Positions 1-8,238 of a stretch of DNA of 45,657 bases are shown here, piece by piece (the first letter of the stretch is position 1; each line of letters opens with the position of its first letter). The notes below the pieces were generated by a model. It worked only from the letters and a program-made list of their open reading frames with translations, was not told the DNA's origin and searched no databases. Location: NCBI GenBank assembly GCA_017449065.1, contig JAFSKF010000011.1, positions 1 to 45,657 on the forward strand, written 5' to 3'. Both the position numbers and the translations under genes were made by a program. This DNA comes from Bacteroidales bacterium. GTDB lineage: Bacteria; Bacteroidota; Bacteroidia; Bacteroidales; UBA3663.

Positions 1-145
1 ATAGGGGAGTAAAAGGGACAATAGCAATAGTCCCAAAACTTCCGACAAAAGCAGCAAACGTCCCTTTAACTCCCTTTTTACTCCTCTTTAACTCCCCTTC
101 CAAACTGACAGTGAGCGAGTTGAAAACTTGCGAAACTTGAATTAT
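1..145. repeat. Left arm of imperfect inverted repeat around the GH43 gene
   Basis: This stretch is matched in reverse complement by 1795-1950 on the other side of the GH43 gene. The innermost 36 bp (110-145, beginning AGTGAGCGAGTT) pair perfectly with 1795-1830. Outside that, both arms hold alternating blocks of AACTCCCCTT-type and GGGGAGTAA-type sequence with some mismatches and small length differences. The inner end stops 12 bp before the likely ATG of the gene. No transposase is present, so the origin is unknown. Confidence 0.85.
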
Positions 146-157
146 AATTCCTTTACA

Positions 158-1798
158 ATGAAATCTTTTACCTTTCAAACCCTGGTGGCTGTCGGATGTG
201 CATGGTTGGCAGTGTCGTGCACGAAACCTGCAGAAATCACAGAACCTATACTGAATACAGTGGGAAATCCTTTCCTGCCGCTGTGGGAGCATATTCCCGA
301 CGGCGAGCCTTATGTGTTCGAAGATCCCGACCAGCCCGGCAAGTTGCGCGTCTATCTTTATGGCTCGCACGATAACCTGAAAACCATGTACTGCGGACGC
401 GATCAGGTGGTCTGGTCCGCCTCGGTGGACGATTTGAACCATTGGCGATACGACGGCATTATTCTGCAAGTCGATAAGAATGCCCTTGGCGAACCTTTCG
501 ATTCCGCAGGCACTGCTGATGTGCTCTATGCACCGGACGTGACGCTGGTGACCGATGCCAACGGCAAGAAAACCTACTATCTCTATCCGAACGATCAGGC
601 AGGAGGACGAAACGGACTGATTGCGAAAAGCGACCGTCCGGATGGACCTTTCGAAGTCTGTAACTGGAGTGCCGGGCATCCGGATCAGACGGAGGGTGTG
701 CTCCAATTCGATCCCGCCGTGTTTGTGGATGACGACGGACGGGTTTACGGATATTGGGGCTTCGATCACTCCTTTGCTGCGGAACTCGACCCCGCCACAA
801 TGGCTACCGTGAAGCCCGGAACGGAAATCGTGGATGGTATGATCTCCGGACGTAACGAACCGGGCATCTTCCGTTTCTTCGAAGCTTCTTCCATCCGGAA
901 AATCGAGGATAAATATGTGTTTATCTATAGCCGCTGGACCGCCAACGGGGAGTTCGGGCTACCGGGCACGAACTATACGTTGGCCTATGCCTACAGCGAT
1001 AAGCCATTGGGGCCTTGGACGTTTGGCGGCACCATCATCGACGGACGCGGACGCGAAACCGACGAACAGGGGAACGTGATTGCTTCGGGGACGGTGACCG
1101 GCAACACACACGGCAGCATTTGCCAGATTAACGGACAATGGTATGTGTTCTATCATCGTCAAAGCGGTCTGAACGAATTTGCCCGTCAGGCGATGGTGGC
1201 ACCCATTGAGGTAAAGGTGGAACCGGGTGCCGGCGGCAAAGTGGAGATTTCTGAAGGCGAGTATAATTCGGAAGGGTTCTCGCTCAATGGTCTCGACCCG
1301 CTGGAACGCCATTCTGCCGGCATAGCCTGCTGGCACACAGGTCCGAAGGTGGCTGTTCACAACTGGCCGGACAATATTTTCTATGGCTCGTATGTGGAGG
1401 CATCCTATGGCACGGAAACAAACTTCGAGGCTCCCTATAGCCTGACGAACAACACCAACCGCGTGGTGAATAATACCGATGGTTCGATAGTGGGCTACAA
1501 GTATTTTAACTTTACCCCTACCTGCGGACGGAAGGATATGAAACTCTTGCTCCGTCTGATTCCGTTGGGCCTCGACGGAACCATCACCATTCTGGCAGAT
1601 CGCCCCTGGACGTCACAAGGCGGCAAAGAGTTGGGCACCATCGAACTGAAATCCGATATGCCGCAGACATCCACCGAAATCTGCACGCTCCTCCCCTCTT
1701 TGTCCGAACTTTCGGGCAAGCACGCCCTCTTCTTTGTGTTCCACTCCGAAACGAAAGAGCAGTCCATCTGTACCCTCAAAGATTTTGTATTTGAATAA
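158..1798 (+). CDS. GH43-family glycoside hydrolase, lipoprotein
   Basis: Likely a surface or periplasmic glycosidase acting on arabinose- or xylose-containing plant glycans (GH43 clan: arabinofuranosidase, arabinanase or xylosidase). The ATG at 158 is preferred over an upstream TTG at 128 because it starts directly at a lipoprotein signal peptide with lipobox AVSC (Cys about residue 21). The five-bladed-propeller signature is visible: a candidate base Asp in the early DGEPYVFEDP segment, the modulator Asp in YAPDVTL, the FDPAVFVDDDG blade, and the candidate acid Glu in FFEASSIRK. The last roughly 170 residues probably form a beta-sandwich accessory domain. About 546 residues, normal for a two-domain GH43. 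It has no PUL partners (no SusC/SusD) here and sits alone between long inverted repeats. The subfamily and substrate cannot be read from sequence alone. Confidence 0.82.
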   Translation: MKSFTFQTLVAVGCAWLAVSCTKPAEITEPILNTVGNPFLPLWEHIPDGEPYVFEDPDQPGKLRVYLYGSHDNLKTMYCGRDQVVWSASVDDLNHWRYDGIILQVDKNALGEPFDSAGTADVLYAPDVTLVTDANGKKTYYLYPNDQAGGRNGLIAKSDRPDGPFEVCNWSAGHPDQTEGVLQFDPAVFVDDDGRVYGYWGFDHSFAAELDPATMATVKPGTEIVDGMISGRNEPGIFRFFEASSIRKIEDKYVFIYSRWTANGEFGLPGTNYTLAYAYSDKPLGPWTFGGTIIDGRGRETDEQGNVIASGTVTGNTHGSICQINGQWYVFYHRQSGLNEFARQAMVAPIEVKVEPGAGGKVEISEGEYNSEGFSLNGLDPLERHSAGIACWHTGPKVAVHNWPDNIFYGSYVEASYGTETNFEAPYSLTNNTNRVVNNTDGSIVGYKYFNFTPTCGRKDMKLLLRLIPLGLDGTITILADRPWTSQGGKELGTIELKSDMPQTSTEICTLLPSLSELSGKHALFFVFHSETKEQSICTLKDFVFE

Positions 1799-1950
1799 TT
1801 CAAGTTTCGCAAGTTTTCAACTCGCTCACTTTCAGTTATGAAGGGGAGTTAAAAGGGAGATTAAGGGGAGTTATAGGGGAGTAAAAAGGACGTTTGTTGT
1901 TTTGGACGGAAGTTTTAGGGACTGTTGCTATCGTCCCTATTACTCCCCTT
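1795..1950. repeat. Right arm of imperfect inverted repeat around the GH43 gene
   Basis: Reverse complement of the left arm at 1-145. It begins inside the stop codon region of the GH43 gene: 1795-1830 is the perfect 36-bp part, and the weaker match runs to about 1950. It has the same CTCCCCT and CGTTTG blocks as the left arm. The two arms bracket the gene almost exactly from start to stop. Confidence 0.85.
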
Positions 1951-1961
1951 TACTCCCTTTT

Positions 1962-2045
1962 TCAGCCTTTCTTAGCCCTTAACTGAAGCTTGCGAAAGTT
2001 GAATTGAATAATTATACCCCTTGCAAACTCGAAGCACTCTTCCAT
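1962..2045 (-). CDS. Possible 27-codon small ORF in repeat-derived DNA
   Basis: On the minus strand an ATG at 2045 follows a strong AAAGGAG ribosome-binding sequence (about 2054-2060, spacing about 8), which is rare in this AT-rich Bacteroidetes context. It runs 27 codons to a TGA at 1964-1962. A TATCTTTG -7-like element lies upstream at 2079-2086. Part of the ORF overlaps a degraded third copy of the flanking repeat, so it may be a chance ORF in repeat DNA. No recognisable family. Confidence 0.2.
   Translation of the reverse strand: MEECFEFARGIIIQFNFRKLQLRAKKG
1975..2015. repeat. Partial third copy of the GH43-flanking repeat
   Basis: The segment around AACTGAAGCTTGCGAAAGTT followed by GAATT resembles the inner end of the left arm, AACTGA...CTTGCGAAACTTGAATT, in the same orientation. 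It is shorter and more diverged, so the repeat has been copied more than twice in this neighbourhood. Confidence 0.5.
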
Positions 2046-2093
2046 AGCTTGCTCCTTTCGTTTGGCTAATTATTCATCTCAAAGATAGTATTT

Positions 2094-3389
2094 TTATGTT
2101 AAAATGAAATTCGGTAATATATTGTCAATAATCGCAGACGGCACGCCACACTCCTTTGCAAAATCAGGCCATTTTGAAGCAACCTCATGTACTTCATCAA
2201 TAATCTCTTGCGCATTCTTGATGTTGTTTACCTTGGCAAAGGATATCAAATCTTTACGTGAAATATTATCAAATTTTCCACCAATGGACATCTGATGCAT
2301 GGCAGTCCATCCTCCGTTGGGATTATAAGCATAACCCATATCATATGCAGGAGAGAGCCGCCACTTCCCATCCTCATCCATGAGGAAAGAGATGTTCTTC
2401 GTGTGATCATCCTGATTGCGAACCACTACATTGAACACCATCCGTCGGAACATCTCCTGAGCCTCGGAGTAAGGTAGTCTGATTGTACGCATCACGTTGA
2501 AAACCTGCTCGTATGAATATGCTCGCAACAGGCGGAAATCATAATGAGCCAAAGCGCAGAGAGTCTGCATGTGAACCTTCTTTCCATCTACCCTATCAAA
2601 GCGTTTTGTCAAAAAGTGTGCCCGTCCTGACGATTGATGCTCACCACTTTCTTCTATCAGAAAGCACTCTGTCATCTCGATGCCGCAGGCCTTCGCCAGC
2701 TTGTAGAAAGAATACTCCAGTCGCCCATAATTTTCCGTTTCACGAAATCCTGCTTTTGAAGAAACTCCGTCCAACTTAATCAGGTAATAGTCAAATCCCT
2801 CAGGAGCGGCCACTTGTCCGCTCCTGACCTCACCCGTTGTCTTGTTGTAAGCGATGATGGCTTTTGCCCGTTGTCCTCCTGCAGATGTTCCAAGACGCAG
2901 AATTTCCGCGATGGCCGCCTTTGTGTCATCAGCTATATTGACGCCAAACTCCGATTTCTCAGCCATTGCATCGCGAGCCACCTCTACCAGCGAGTCAATC
3001 TCAAAGCGCTGGTTCTGATTGTATGATACGTCTAATGCCGGTTCAAACTCCAAGGCTCCCATACACCGCTTGCCTAAGAAACAGAGAGATTCTATCGGGT
3101 TGCTGGTTGTATGTCCTGTCAAAGCAAGCCAACGGTCAAACAGCGCCCTTCCGTATGTATCGGGCAGTGAGTCTGCCAGCATGCCTGGCAATCCCATAAA
3201 AGTCTCACGGTTCAGACTCGCAAACGAATATACACGTCCTTCCCGTACAGGCATCATCAGAGGCGATGGTTCAATCCCTCTGCCCAGAAAACGATGGTCA
3301 TATTCAAATTGGGCCACTTGATAACGCTCGTCCCACCGGAAGATTCCCACAGGCATGCCAAACATACTAACTCTTGCTACATCTACCAT
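2094..3389 (-). CDS. hipA: HipA-type serine/threonine kinase toxin
   Basis: Toxin of a type II HipBA system; known HipA proteins phosphorylate a host target (GltX in E. coli) to induce growth arrest. The 431 residues match the family length. Visible features are an N-terminal HipA subdomain (SFASLNRETFMGLPGMLADSLPD, about 55-77), a GTSAGGQRAKA Gly-rich loop (about 167-177), an ATP-contacting Lys in YLIKLD (about 205), the catalytic loop NQDDHTKN (325-332), and SPAYDMG with the metal-binding Asp (about 350). All kinase residues look intact, so it should be active. The start overlaps the antitoxin stop by 7 bp, implying translational coupling. The phosphorylation target cannot be inferred. Confidence 0.9.
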   Translation of the reverse strand: MVDVARVSMFGMPVGIFRWDERYQVAQFEYDHRFLGRGIEPSPLMMPVREGRVYSFASLNRETFMGLPGMLADSLPDTYGRALFDRWLALTGHTTSNPIESLCFLGKRCMGALEFEPALDVSYNQNQRFEIDSLVEVARDAMAEKSEFGVNIADDTKAAIAEILRLGTSAGGQRAKAIIAYNKTTGEVRSGQVAAPEGFDYYLIKLDGVSSKAGFRETENYGRLEYSFYKLAKACGIEMTECFLIEESGEHQSSGRAHFLTKRFDRVDGKKVHMQTLCALAHYDFRLLRAYSYEQVFNVMRTIRLPYSEAQEMFRRMVFNVVVRNQDDHTKNISFLMDEDGKWRLSPAYDMGYAYNPNGGWTAMHQMSIGGKFDNISRKDLISFAKVNNIKNAQEIIDEVHEVASKWPDFAKECGVPSAIIDNILPNFILT

Positions 3390-3730
3390 TCCGATTCCTC
3401 CTTTCCTGCATGGTTAATCTTTCCGGAAGCTCGTTTCCGCTGCTGCATCTCCGACTTTCGCATCAGTTCGTAATATTCACTTGGACTCAACTGCTGTTCT
3501 TCAACTAAGGGCTGTAGCACCTCCAGCTGACCAAGTGTCCGGAGTAGTCGAAGGAGCACGTCAAATGAATGTATTTCACCTTTCTCCACCTTTTTTATCA
3601 CAGACAACGATACGTTAGCTGTTTCTCCCAGGCTCTGCTGAGTGATGTTCTGTTTCAGCCTGAGTGACTTGATGCGTTCTCCTATCTTTGTAAGAATAGC
3701 CGCATCAGACAATACATAAACATTCTCCAT
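3383..3730 (-). CDS. hipB: HipB-type XRE-family antitoxin and autoregulator
   Basis: A 115-residue helix-turn-helix protein directly upstream of hipA. The HTH spans about residues 14-65 (IGERIKSLRLKQNITQQSL ... VSLSVIKKVEKGE). It is expected to neutralise HipA and repress the operon by binding an operator. The C-terminal 50 residues are charged and Gln/Lys-rich and probably contact HipA or stay disordered. A palindromic candidate operator lies just upstream (3731-3793). Confidence 0.87.
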   Translation of the reverse strand: MENVYVLSDAAILTKIGERIKSLRLKQNITQQSLGETANVSLSVIKKVEKGEIHSFDVLLRLLRTLGQLEVLQPLVEEQQLSPSEYYELMRKSEMQQRKRASGKINHAGKEESEW

Positions 3731-3793
3731 AATAGCTACAAATAAAACTTTTATGCCGCAAATATACTAATAAAAGTTCAAAATAAAGCTATT
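3731..3793 (-). promoter_or_regulatory. hipBA promoter with nested palindromic operator
   Basis: On the minus strand TATATTTG (3766-3759) matches the Bacteroidetes -7 element; I see no clean TTTG at -33. Two inverted repeats share one centre at 3762. The inner arms are AACTTTTAT (3746-3754) and ATAAAAGTT (3770-3778). The outer arms are AATAGCT (3731-3737) and AGCTATT (3787-3793). The symmetry axis falls within the -7 element, which fits HipB autorepression. Confidence 0.6.
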
Positions 3794-3871
3794 CTTGTTT
3801 ATTTTTTATTCTCAGACATTCATTTTATGTAAAAAAGTTTCCAAATGATTGAAAATTGAAGCCCAAGATCA

Positions 3872-5146
3872 TCACAAGATGCTCGACTTGATAGTATTTA
3901 CGATGCGTTCCACATCTGCATCGCTCACCTGCGGACCGCTGGGCAGACACAAACCATGACGGAAAATGCGTTCCGAGACACCGTTGCTATAGGCCACACT
4001 CTTCACCGTTGTCTGATACACAGGCTGCCGGTGCATCGGTTTCCACAGCGGGCGGCTCTCTATGCCAGCCTCGCTTAGCGTCAGTCGCAGTCCTTCCACG
4101 TTGCGGTTCGGTTCGCAATCGGTGTGGATGGCATCGCCTCCGTGCACCACTCCTGCTGCACCGCCCACAGCACCCTGTATGGGCTTCGTGTATGCCAGTT
4201 CCTCTCCCTTTACCCTCAGCCCCTCATCGAGCAGGATGGTAGAGAGCCAGAAATTGCTCTTCATCCCTTCCCCCTCGTCATGAAACGCGATGCCGTCAAC
4301 ATCAGCAAAGGCTTCCCGATAGAGTTTCGCCACGTGGCGGTGATGGGCAATATGGTCATCGAGCACAGTCATCTGTCCGCGCCCTATGCCGGCACTGACA
4401 TTCGACAGCCTGTAGTTGTAGCCTATAGCCTCATGCTGATAATAAGGATAAGCCTCGCGGGCCTGTGTGGCATACCATAAGATGCGCTCGCGGGCCTCTG
4501 TTGACGGGCAGATAAGGGCACCGCCGCCACTGGTGGTAATCATCTTGTTGCCATTGAAGCTCAGCACGCCATAGTCACCGAACGTGCCAAGCATACGTCC
4601 GCGATAGCGCGAACCGAGTCCTTCAGCCGCATCCTCCACGACCGGTATCCCATAGCGCTTTGCCACAGCCATGATCTGGTCTATTTTATAAGGCATGCCA
4701 TAGAGTGTGACCGGCACGATGGCCTTGGGCTTGCGGCCCGTCTTGGCGATGCGGTCTGCAATCGCATGTTCGAGCAATGCCGGATCCATGTTCCAGGTAT
4801 CGGTCTCAGAATCGACAAACACGGGTGTTGCCCCCAGATAAACAATGGGATTCGCAGACGCACAGAAAGTAAAACTCTGTGTCAGCACCTCATCGCCAGG
4901 ACCCACACCGAGCGCAAGCAGTGCCAAGTGGACAGCCGCTGTGCCCGACGACAAAGCCACCACGCGCTTATGAAGGTCCTCAACATCGTTTTTGTTGACA
5001 TACTCTTCGAGATCACACTCGAAACTGTTTACATTGGGTCCCAAGGGTACCACCCAGTTCGTGTCGAACGCTTCTTTGATGTACTTCAACTCCTCGCCAT
5101 TGTCAGACATGTGTGCCAGACACAGATAAATCCTTTTGTTTTCCAT
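3872..5146 (-). CDS. PglE/WcfR-like sugar 4-aminotransferase (DegT/DnrJ/EryC1/StrS)
   Basis: PLP-dependent enzyme predicted to transaminate a UDP-4-keto-6-deoxy sugar to a 4-amino sugar, as PglE (bacillosamine) or WcfR (AATGal of B. fragilis PSA) do. Motifs: WVVPLGPNV near the N-terminus, SSGTAAVHLAL (PLP phosphate), VEDAAEGLGS (about 170-179), and the Schiff-base Lys in SFNGNKMITTSGGG (Lys201). IESRPLWKPMH and LCLPSG near the C-terminus are typical of the PglE branch. A low-complexity Gly/Ala/His stretch (about 318-345, GAVGGAAGVVHGGD) makes the loop before that motif longer than in PglE as I recall it. Last gene of the operon. The 4,6-dehydratase (PglF-like) that would make its substrate is not in the window. 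Confidence 0.88.
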   Translation of the reverse strand: MENKRIYLCLAHMSDNGEELKYIKEAFDTNWVVPLGPNVNSFECDLEEYVNKNDVEDLHKRVVALSSGTAAVHLALLALGVGPGDEVLTQSFTFCASANPIVYLGATPVFVDSETDTWNMDPALLEHAIADRIAKTGRKPKAIVPVTLYGMPYKIDQIMAVAKRYGIPVVEDAAEGLGSRYRGRMLGTFGDYGVLSFNGNKMITTSGGGALICPSTEARERILWYATQAREAYPYYQHEAIGYNYRLSNVSAGIGRGQMTVLDDHIAHHRHVAKLYREAFADVDGIAFHDEGEGMKSNFWLSTILLDEGLRVKGEELAYTKPIQGAVGGAAGVVHGGDAIHTDCEPNRNVEGLRLTLSEAGIESRPLWKPMHRQPVYQTTVKSVAYSNGVSERIFRHGLCLPSGPQVSDADVERIVNTIKSSIL

Positions 5147-5171
5147 TTCTGTATGATATTGAATATTTCAA

Positions 5172-7619
5172 TTATGCCTCCTTACAACTCTTCCTGTAAG
5201 CCTTCCTGTCTATTTTCCCGTTATAGGTCTTCATGAGTGCATCAACGGCCTCTATAGCACGAGGAATCTTGTACTTTTCCAGTTTGTCGGAGAGGAAAGT
5301 GTTGAGTGCTTTGGGGTCGAACTGGCTCTTGTCCGCTACCACGACAAGAAGTTTGATGAAGGGAACACCATAATCGTCGCTGTCCTCTATGCAGATACAC
5401 TCATGGACGAGTCCCGACTGTAGCGCAAGGCTCTCCACGTCGGTCGGTGCTATCTTATAGCCGCCAAGGTTGATGACATCATCCTTGCGGCCAATGTAAT
5501 AGAGGTAGCCATCTTCATCGAATCTTCCGATGTCACTGGAAACGAACCATCCGTCCTTGAACACTGACTTTGTCAGTTCCGGCTCGTTATAGTATCCCTT
5601 CATCACCATTTCGCTCTTGGCACAGATCTGTCCTTCTACACCAGCCTCCTTGGTGAAACGCCCGTCCTCGGTCAGGATGGTGACATCCATCGTCCGGACT
5701 GGTTTTCCTATACAATTGGCGCGGAAATCCTCATTGGCATAATTATATGCAGTACCTCCGGGAACTTCCGTAGCTTGATAGGTATTGTAAAGATTGGAAT
5801 ACGGCAAAAGCTTCCTGAGTCCGTTGCAGTCACTGGCAAAAAGCGGTGAGGAACCTGTTGAGACGAAATCTATCTGATGCTTAAACATAGAGAATTTATC
5901 GCCGGTCCTGTTGATGATAATTCGGATGGAAGCTGGTGGCAGGAACAATGAGGTGACATGATGTTTCTCTATGACGGCAAAAAGCTTTACCAAGTCGCTC
6001 ATGCCCTCTAAATACACGGCACAACAACCATTGGCAAGTGCAAAATGCGTAGATCTGATTCCCCCGACATGATTCAGTGGTGCAGCCACTAAAAATCTAC
6101 TGTTCTTCTTAAGTTTATATCCGTCAGCGGCAACAGATGTGTATAGGCTCTGTTGACGATGTGTCAGTATAACTCCCTTCGATTTCCCTGTAGTGCCCGT
6201 GGTGAAAACAATATCGCAAGTCAGGTTGACGTCGGGATACACAATCGACGCACCTGCCGTGAACTCGCATTCGTGTTCGATGGCATAGAAATCATCGTAT
6301 GACGACCATGAGACTGTCTTGGTGCTGGAGGCTTTCTTCGCAATAACAAAACTTGCATCCGTGGCAGTGGCAATTTCCAGAATGCGCGACTCTGGCGCAG
6401 TCTTTTCCACAGGTACGGTGGCTGCTCCCACAAGGTGGATGGCGTACCAGCATGCCGGGCATGTCACTTCGTGCGATGCCTGCACAACAACGTGGTCGCC
6501 TTGCTTGACCCCCTTTGCCTTCAGCCATACTGAGATGGAATAAATCATGTCGGCAAACTCTCGGTAAGTGGTCTCATGGTCGTTGGCGATGACAGCAATA
6601 TCATCGGGAGACTTTTGCGCATGCTCCAATATCCGCTGTACGATAGGTTTCCATGTTTCCGCTTCATCAAAAGCAATCGGCCCCCCCAGCCCTTGAAATG
6701 AAGAAGTAGTTGGTTCTTTTTCAAGAGGCTGTGCGGCTTGGTTCTGAGCACCAATCTCCAGCAGCATGACGGCCATGCCGTCAACGCTGTTGAAATTGTC
6801 AGCATTGACTTTCTCGAAGGGAATCTTACAGGAGAAGGCCTCCTCCAAAAGACCAACCACGGTGATGAGCGACATAGAGTCGAAGATACCGTTAGTCACA
6901 AGTTGCTTTTCTTTTTCAAAGTCGATGCCACTGACGCCTTCCGACAGCACCTGAATGATTTTCTCTCTGACTGCCACGCTTACTTTGGCTTCGATGCCAG
7001 CATCCAAACCATCGGTATTCATAGCAGATGATGTGTCTTGAAGTGCTGTGGACTGCCTGCTATTCATAAAGAAATCCCACTCTGCTGCGGCTATCTCTGG
7101 CGGCAGCAGTTGATTCTTAAAGTCATAGGAATGGTCCTTATTCATCAGGCGCGAGGCAACAAACATATCGAAGCGTCCGATGACCTTGGCAGGAGCACCT
7201 GCAACGACAGAGTTCTCGGGCACATCCTGCGTCACGACGCTACCCGCAGAAATGATACAATTCTTGTTAATCCTCACATTCGGTAATATCCTCGACCCTG
7301 CCGCGATATACACATTGTCCATAATCTCGATGCAGCCGAGACGCTCATCAGGGCCGAAATCTTTATGGGGAACAGCTCTTTTCAGAAAGGCATTGACCAT
7401 ATCGTGCGGTACGAGTCGTGAGTGCCCGTGAACAATCACGTTGTTGTGCAGTTTTATCAGTTCCGGATAAAGCGGCATAAGTGTCGGTCCCCAGTAGCAA
7501 TTCTCCCCAATGCCTCCTAAAACATGGTGTTTCTTGAGCCATGAGGCACGCTTCCTGCCGTTACGTATAAACAGCATAGCGATACTCTGAATGAGTCTTT
7601 TTGCTTTCATATTATTCAA
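5172..7619 (-). CDS. Three-domain fusion: beta-helix acyltransferase, carrier protein, AMP-forming ligase
   Basis: One 815-residue cytosolic polypeptide. Residues about 1-155 form a left-handed beta-helix acyltransferase with hexapeptide turns (IEIMDNVYIAAGSRI, NCIISAGSVVTQDV) ending in the typical GAPAKVIGRF. Residues about 205-292 are an acyl-carrier domain with phosphopantetheine Ser248 in NGIFDSMS. Residues about 320-815 are an adenylation domain: P-loop TTGTTGKSKG (473-482), YQATE, SDIGRFDEDGYLYYIGR, and a C-terminal catalytic Lys in YNGKIDRKAY. The parts suggest activation of an acid as AMP ester, loading on the built-in carrier, and transfer to a sugar hydroxyl or amine. Gaps of 3 and 25 bp to its neighbours. 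A G7 tract (6681-6687) lies in the carrier-ligase linker. The substrate acid is unknown. Confidence 0.85.
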   Translation of the reverse strand: MNNMKAKRLIQSIAMLFIRNGRKRASWLKKHHVLGGIGENCYWGPTLMPLYPELIKLHNNVIVHGHSRLVPHDMVNAFLKRAVPHKDFGPDERLGCIEIMDNVYIAAGSRILPNVRINKNCIISAGSVVTQDVPENSVVAGAPAKVIGRFDMFVASRLMNKDHSYDFKNQLLPPEIAAAEWDFFMNSRQSTALQDTSSAMNTDGLDAGIEAKVSVAVREKIIQVLSEGVSGIDFEKEKQLVTNGIFDSMSLITVVGLLEEAFSCKIPFEKVNADNFNSVDGMAVMLLEIGAQNQAAQPLEKEPTTSSFQGLGGPIAFDEAETWKPIVQRILEHAQKSPDDIAVIANDHETTYREFADMIYSISVWLKAKGVKQGDHVVVQASHEVTCPACWYAIHLVGAATVPVEKTAPESRILEIATATDASFVIAKKASSTKTVSWSSYDDFYAIEHECEFTAGASIVYPDVNLTCDIVFTTGTTGKSKGVILTHRQQSLYTSVAADGYKLKKNSRFLVAAPLNHVGGIRSTHFALANGCCAVYLEGMSDLVKLFAVIEKHHVTSLFLPPASIRIIINRTGDKFSMFKHQIDFVSTGSSPLFASDCNGLRKLLPYSNLYNTYQATEVPGGTAYNYANEDFRANCIGKPVRTMDVTILTEDGRFTKEAGVEGQICAKSEMVMKGYYNEPELTKSVFKDGWFVSSDIGRFDEDGYLYYIGRKDDVINLGGYKIAPTDVESLALQSGLVHECICIEDSDDYGVPFIKLLVVVADKSQFDPKALNTFLSDKLEKYKIPRAIEAVDALMKTYNGKIDRKAYRKSCKEA

Positions 7620-7622
7620 TCT

Positions 7623-8231
7623 TCAATTATGTCCGTTAAAGGGGGCTATGGTGGTTTGGCCCTCCTGCGAGATGCCGTCACGGCGGAACACCTTGTAGAT
7701 GGTGATGAAAATAATCTTGATGTCAACCCACAGGCTGAGGTGGTCCACATACCACACATCCAGCCGGAATTTCTCTGCCCACGAGATGTTGTTACGCCCA
7801 TGGCACTGCGCCCATCCGCTGATGCCCGGCCTCACCTCGTGGCGGCGTGCCTGTTCGGGTGAATAGAGGGGGAGGTATTTCGGCATCAGCGGACGCGGAC
7901 CTATCAAGGCCATGTCGCCCTTCAGTACATTGATGAGCTGGGGCAGTTCGTCGAGAGATGTGGAGCGTACGAAGCGACCCACCCTTGTCAGCCGCTGGGC
8001 ATCGGGCAGCAACCGTCCGTCTTCTCCTCGTTCGTCAGTCATCGTCTTGAACTTCACCACTCGAAATAGCTTTGCATCCTTGCCCGGTCGTTCCTGAAAG
8101 AAAAACGCACCTGCTCCCTTGTTGGCGAAGTGCAGCCAGATTGTTACCACCAGCAACAGCGGCAACAATACCACCAGTGCCGTCAGGCTGATGCAGAGGT
8201 CAAAGGCTCGCTTGAAAAAATGTTTATACAT
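7623..8231 (-). CDS. PglC/WcfS-like monotopic phosphoglycosyl transferase
   Basis: Starts glycan assembly by moving a sugar-1-phosphate from a UDP-sugar to undecaprenyl phosphate at the inner membrane. At 202 residues it is the minimal PglC-type form without the extra N-terminal helices of WbaP/WcaJ. One hydrophobic re-entrant segment (about 11-34) is followed by QERPG (46-50), FKTM (61-64), the catalytic Asp-Glu pair in TSLDELPQL (94-95), GPRP (111-114) and VRPGISGWAQ. Its small size, and a PglE-like aminotransferase two genes away, point to an amino-dideoxy initiating sugar such as bacillosamine or AATGal. Confidence 0.92.
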   Translation of the reverse strand: MYKHFFKRAFDLCISLTALVVLLPLLLVVTIWLHFANKGAGAFFFQERPGKDAKLFRVVKFKTMTDERGEDGRLLPDAQRLTRVGRFVRSTSLDELPQLINVLKGDMALIGPRPLMPKYLPLYSPEQARRHEVRPGISGWAQCHGRNNISWAEKFRLDVWYVDHLSLWVDIKIIFITIYKVFRRDGISQEGQTTIAPFNGHN

Positions 8232-8238
8232 ATATTAT

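Noticed and set aside
128..157. TTG start for the GH43 gene
   Set aside because: The 10 extra residues precede a complete lipoprotein signal peptide beginning at ATG 158, and lie in the repeat arm.
1..1950. Insertion sequence
   Set aside because: Inverted repeats frame a glycosidase, not a transposase, and I see no clear target-site duplication in the window.
1799..2093. tRNA or other structured RNA gene in the AT-rich gap
   Set aside because: No cloverleaf-like arrangement or conserved T-loop was seen; the gap is made of repeat pieces.
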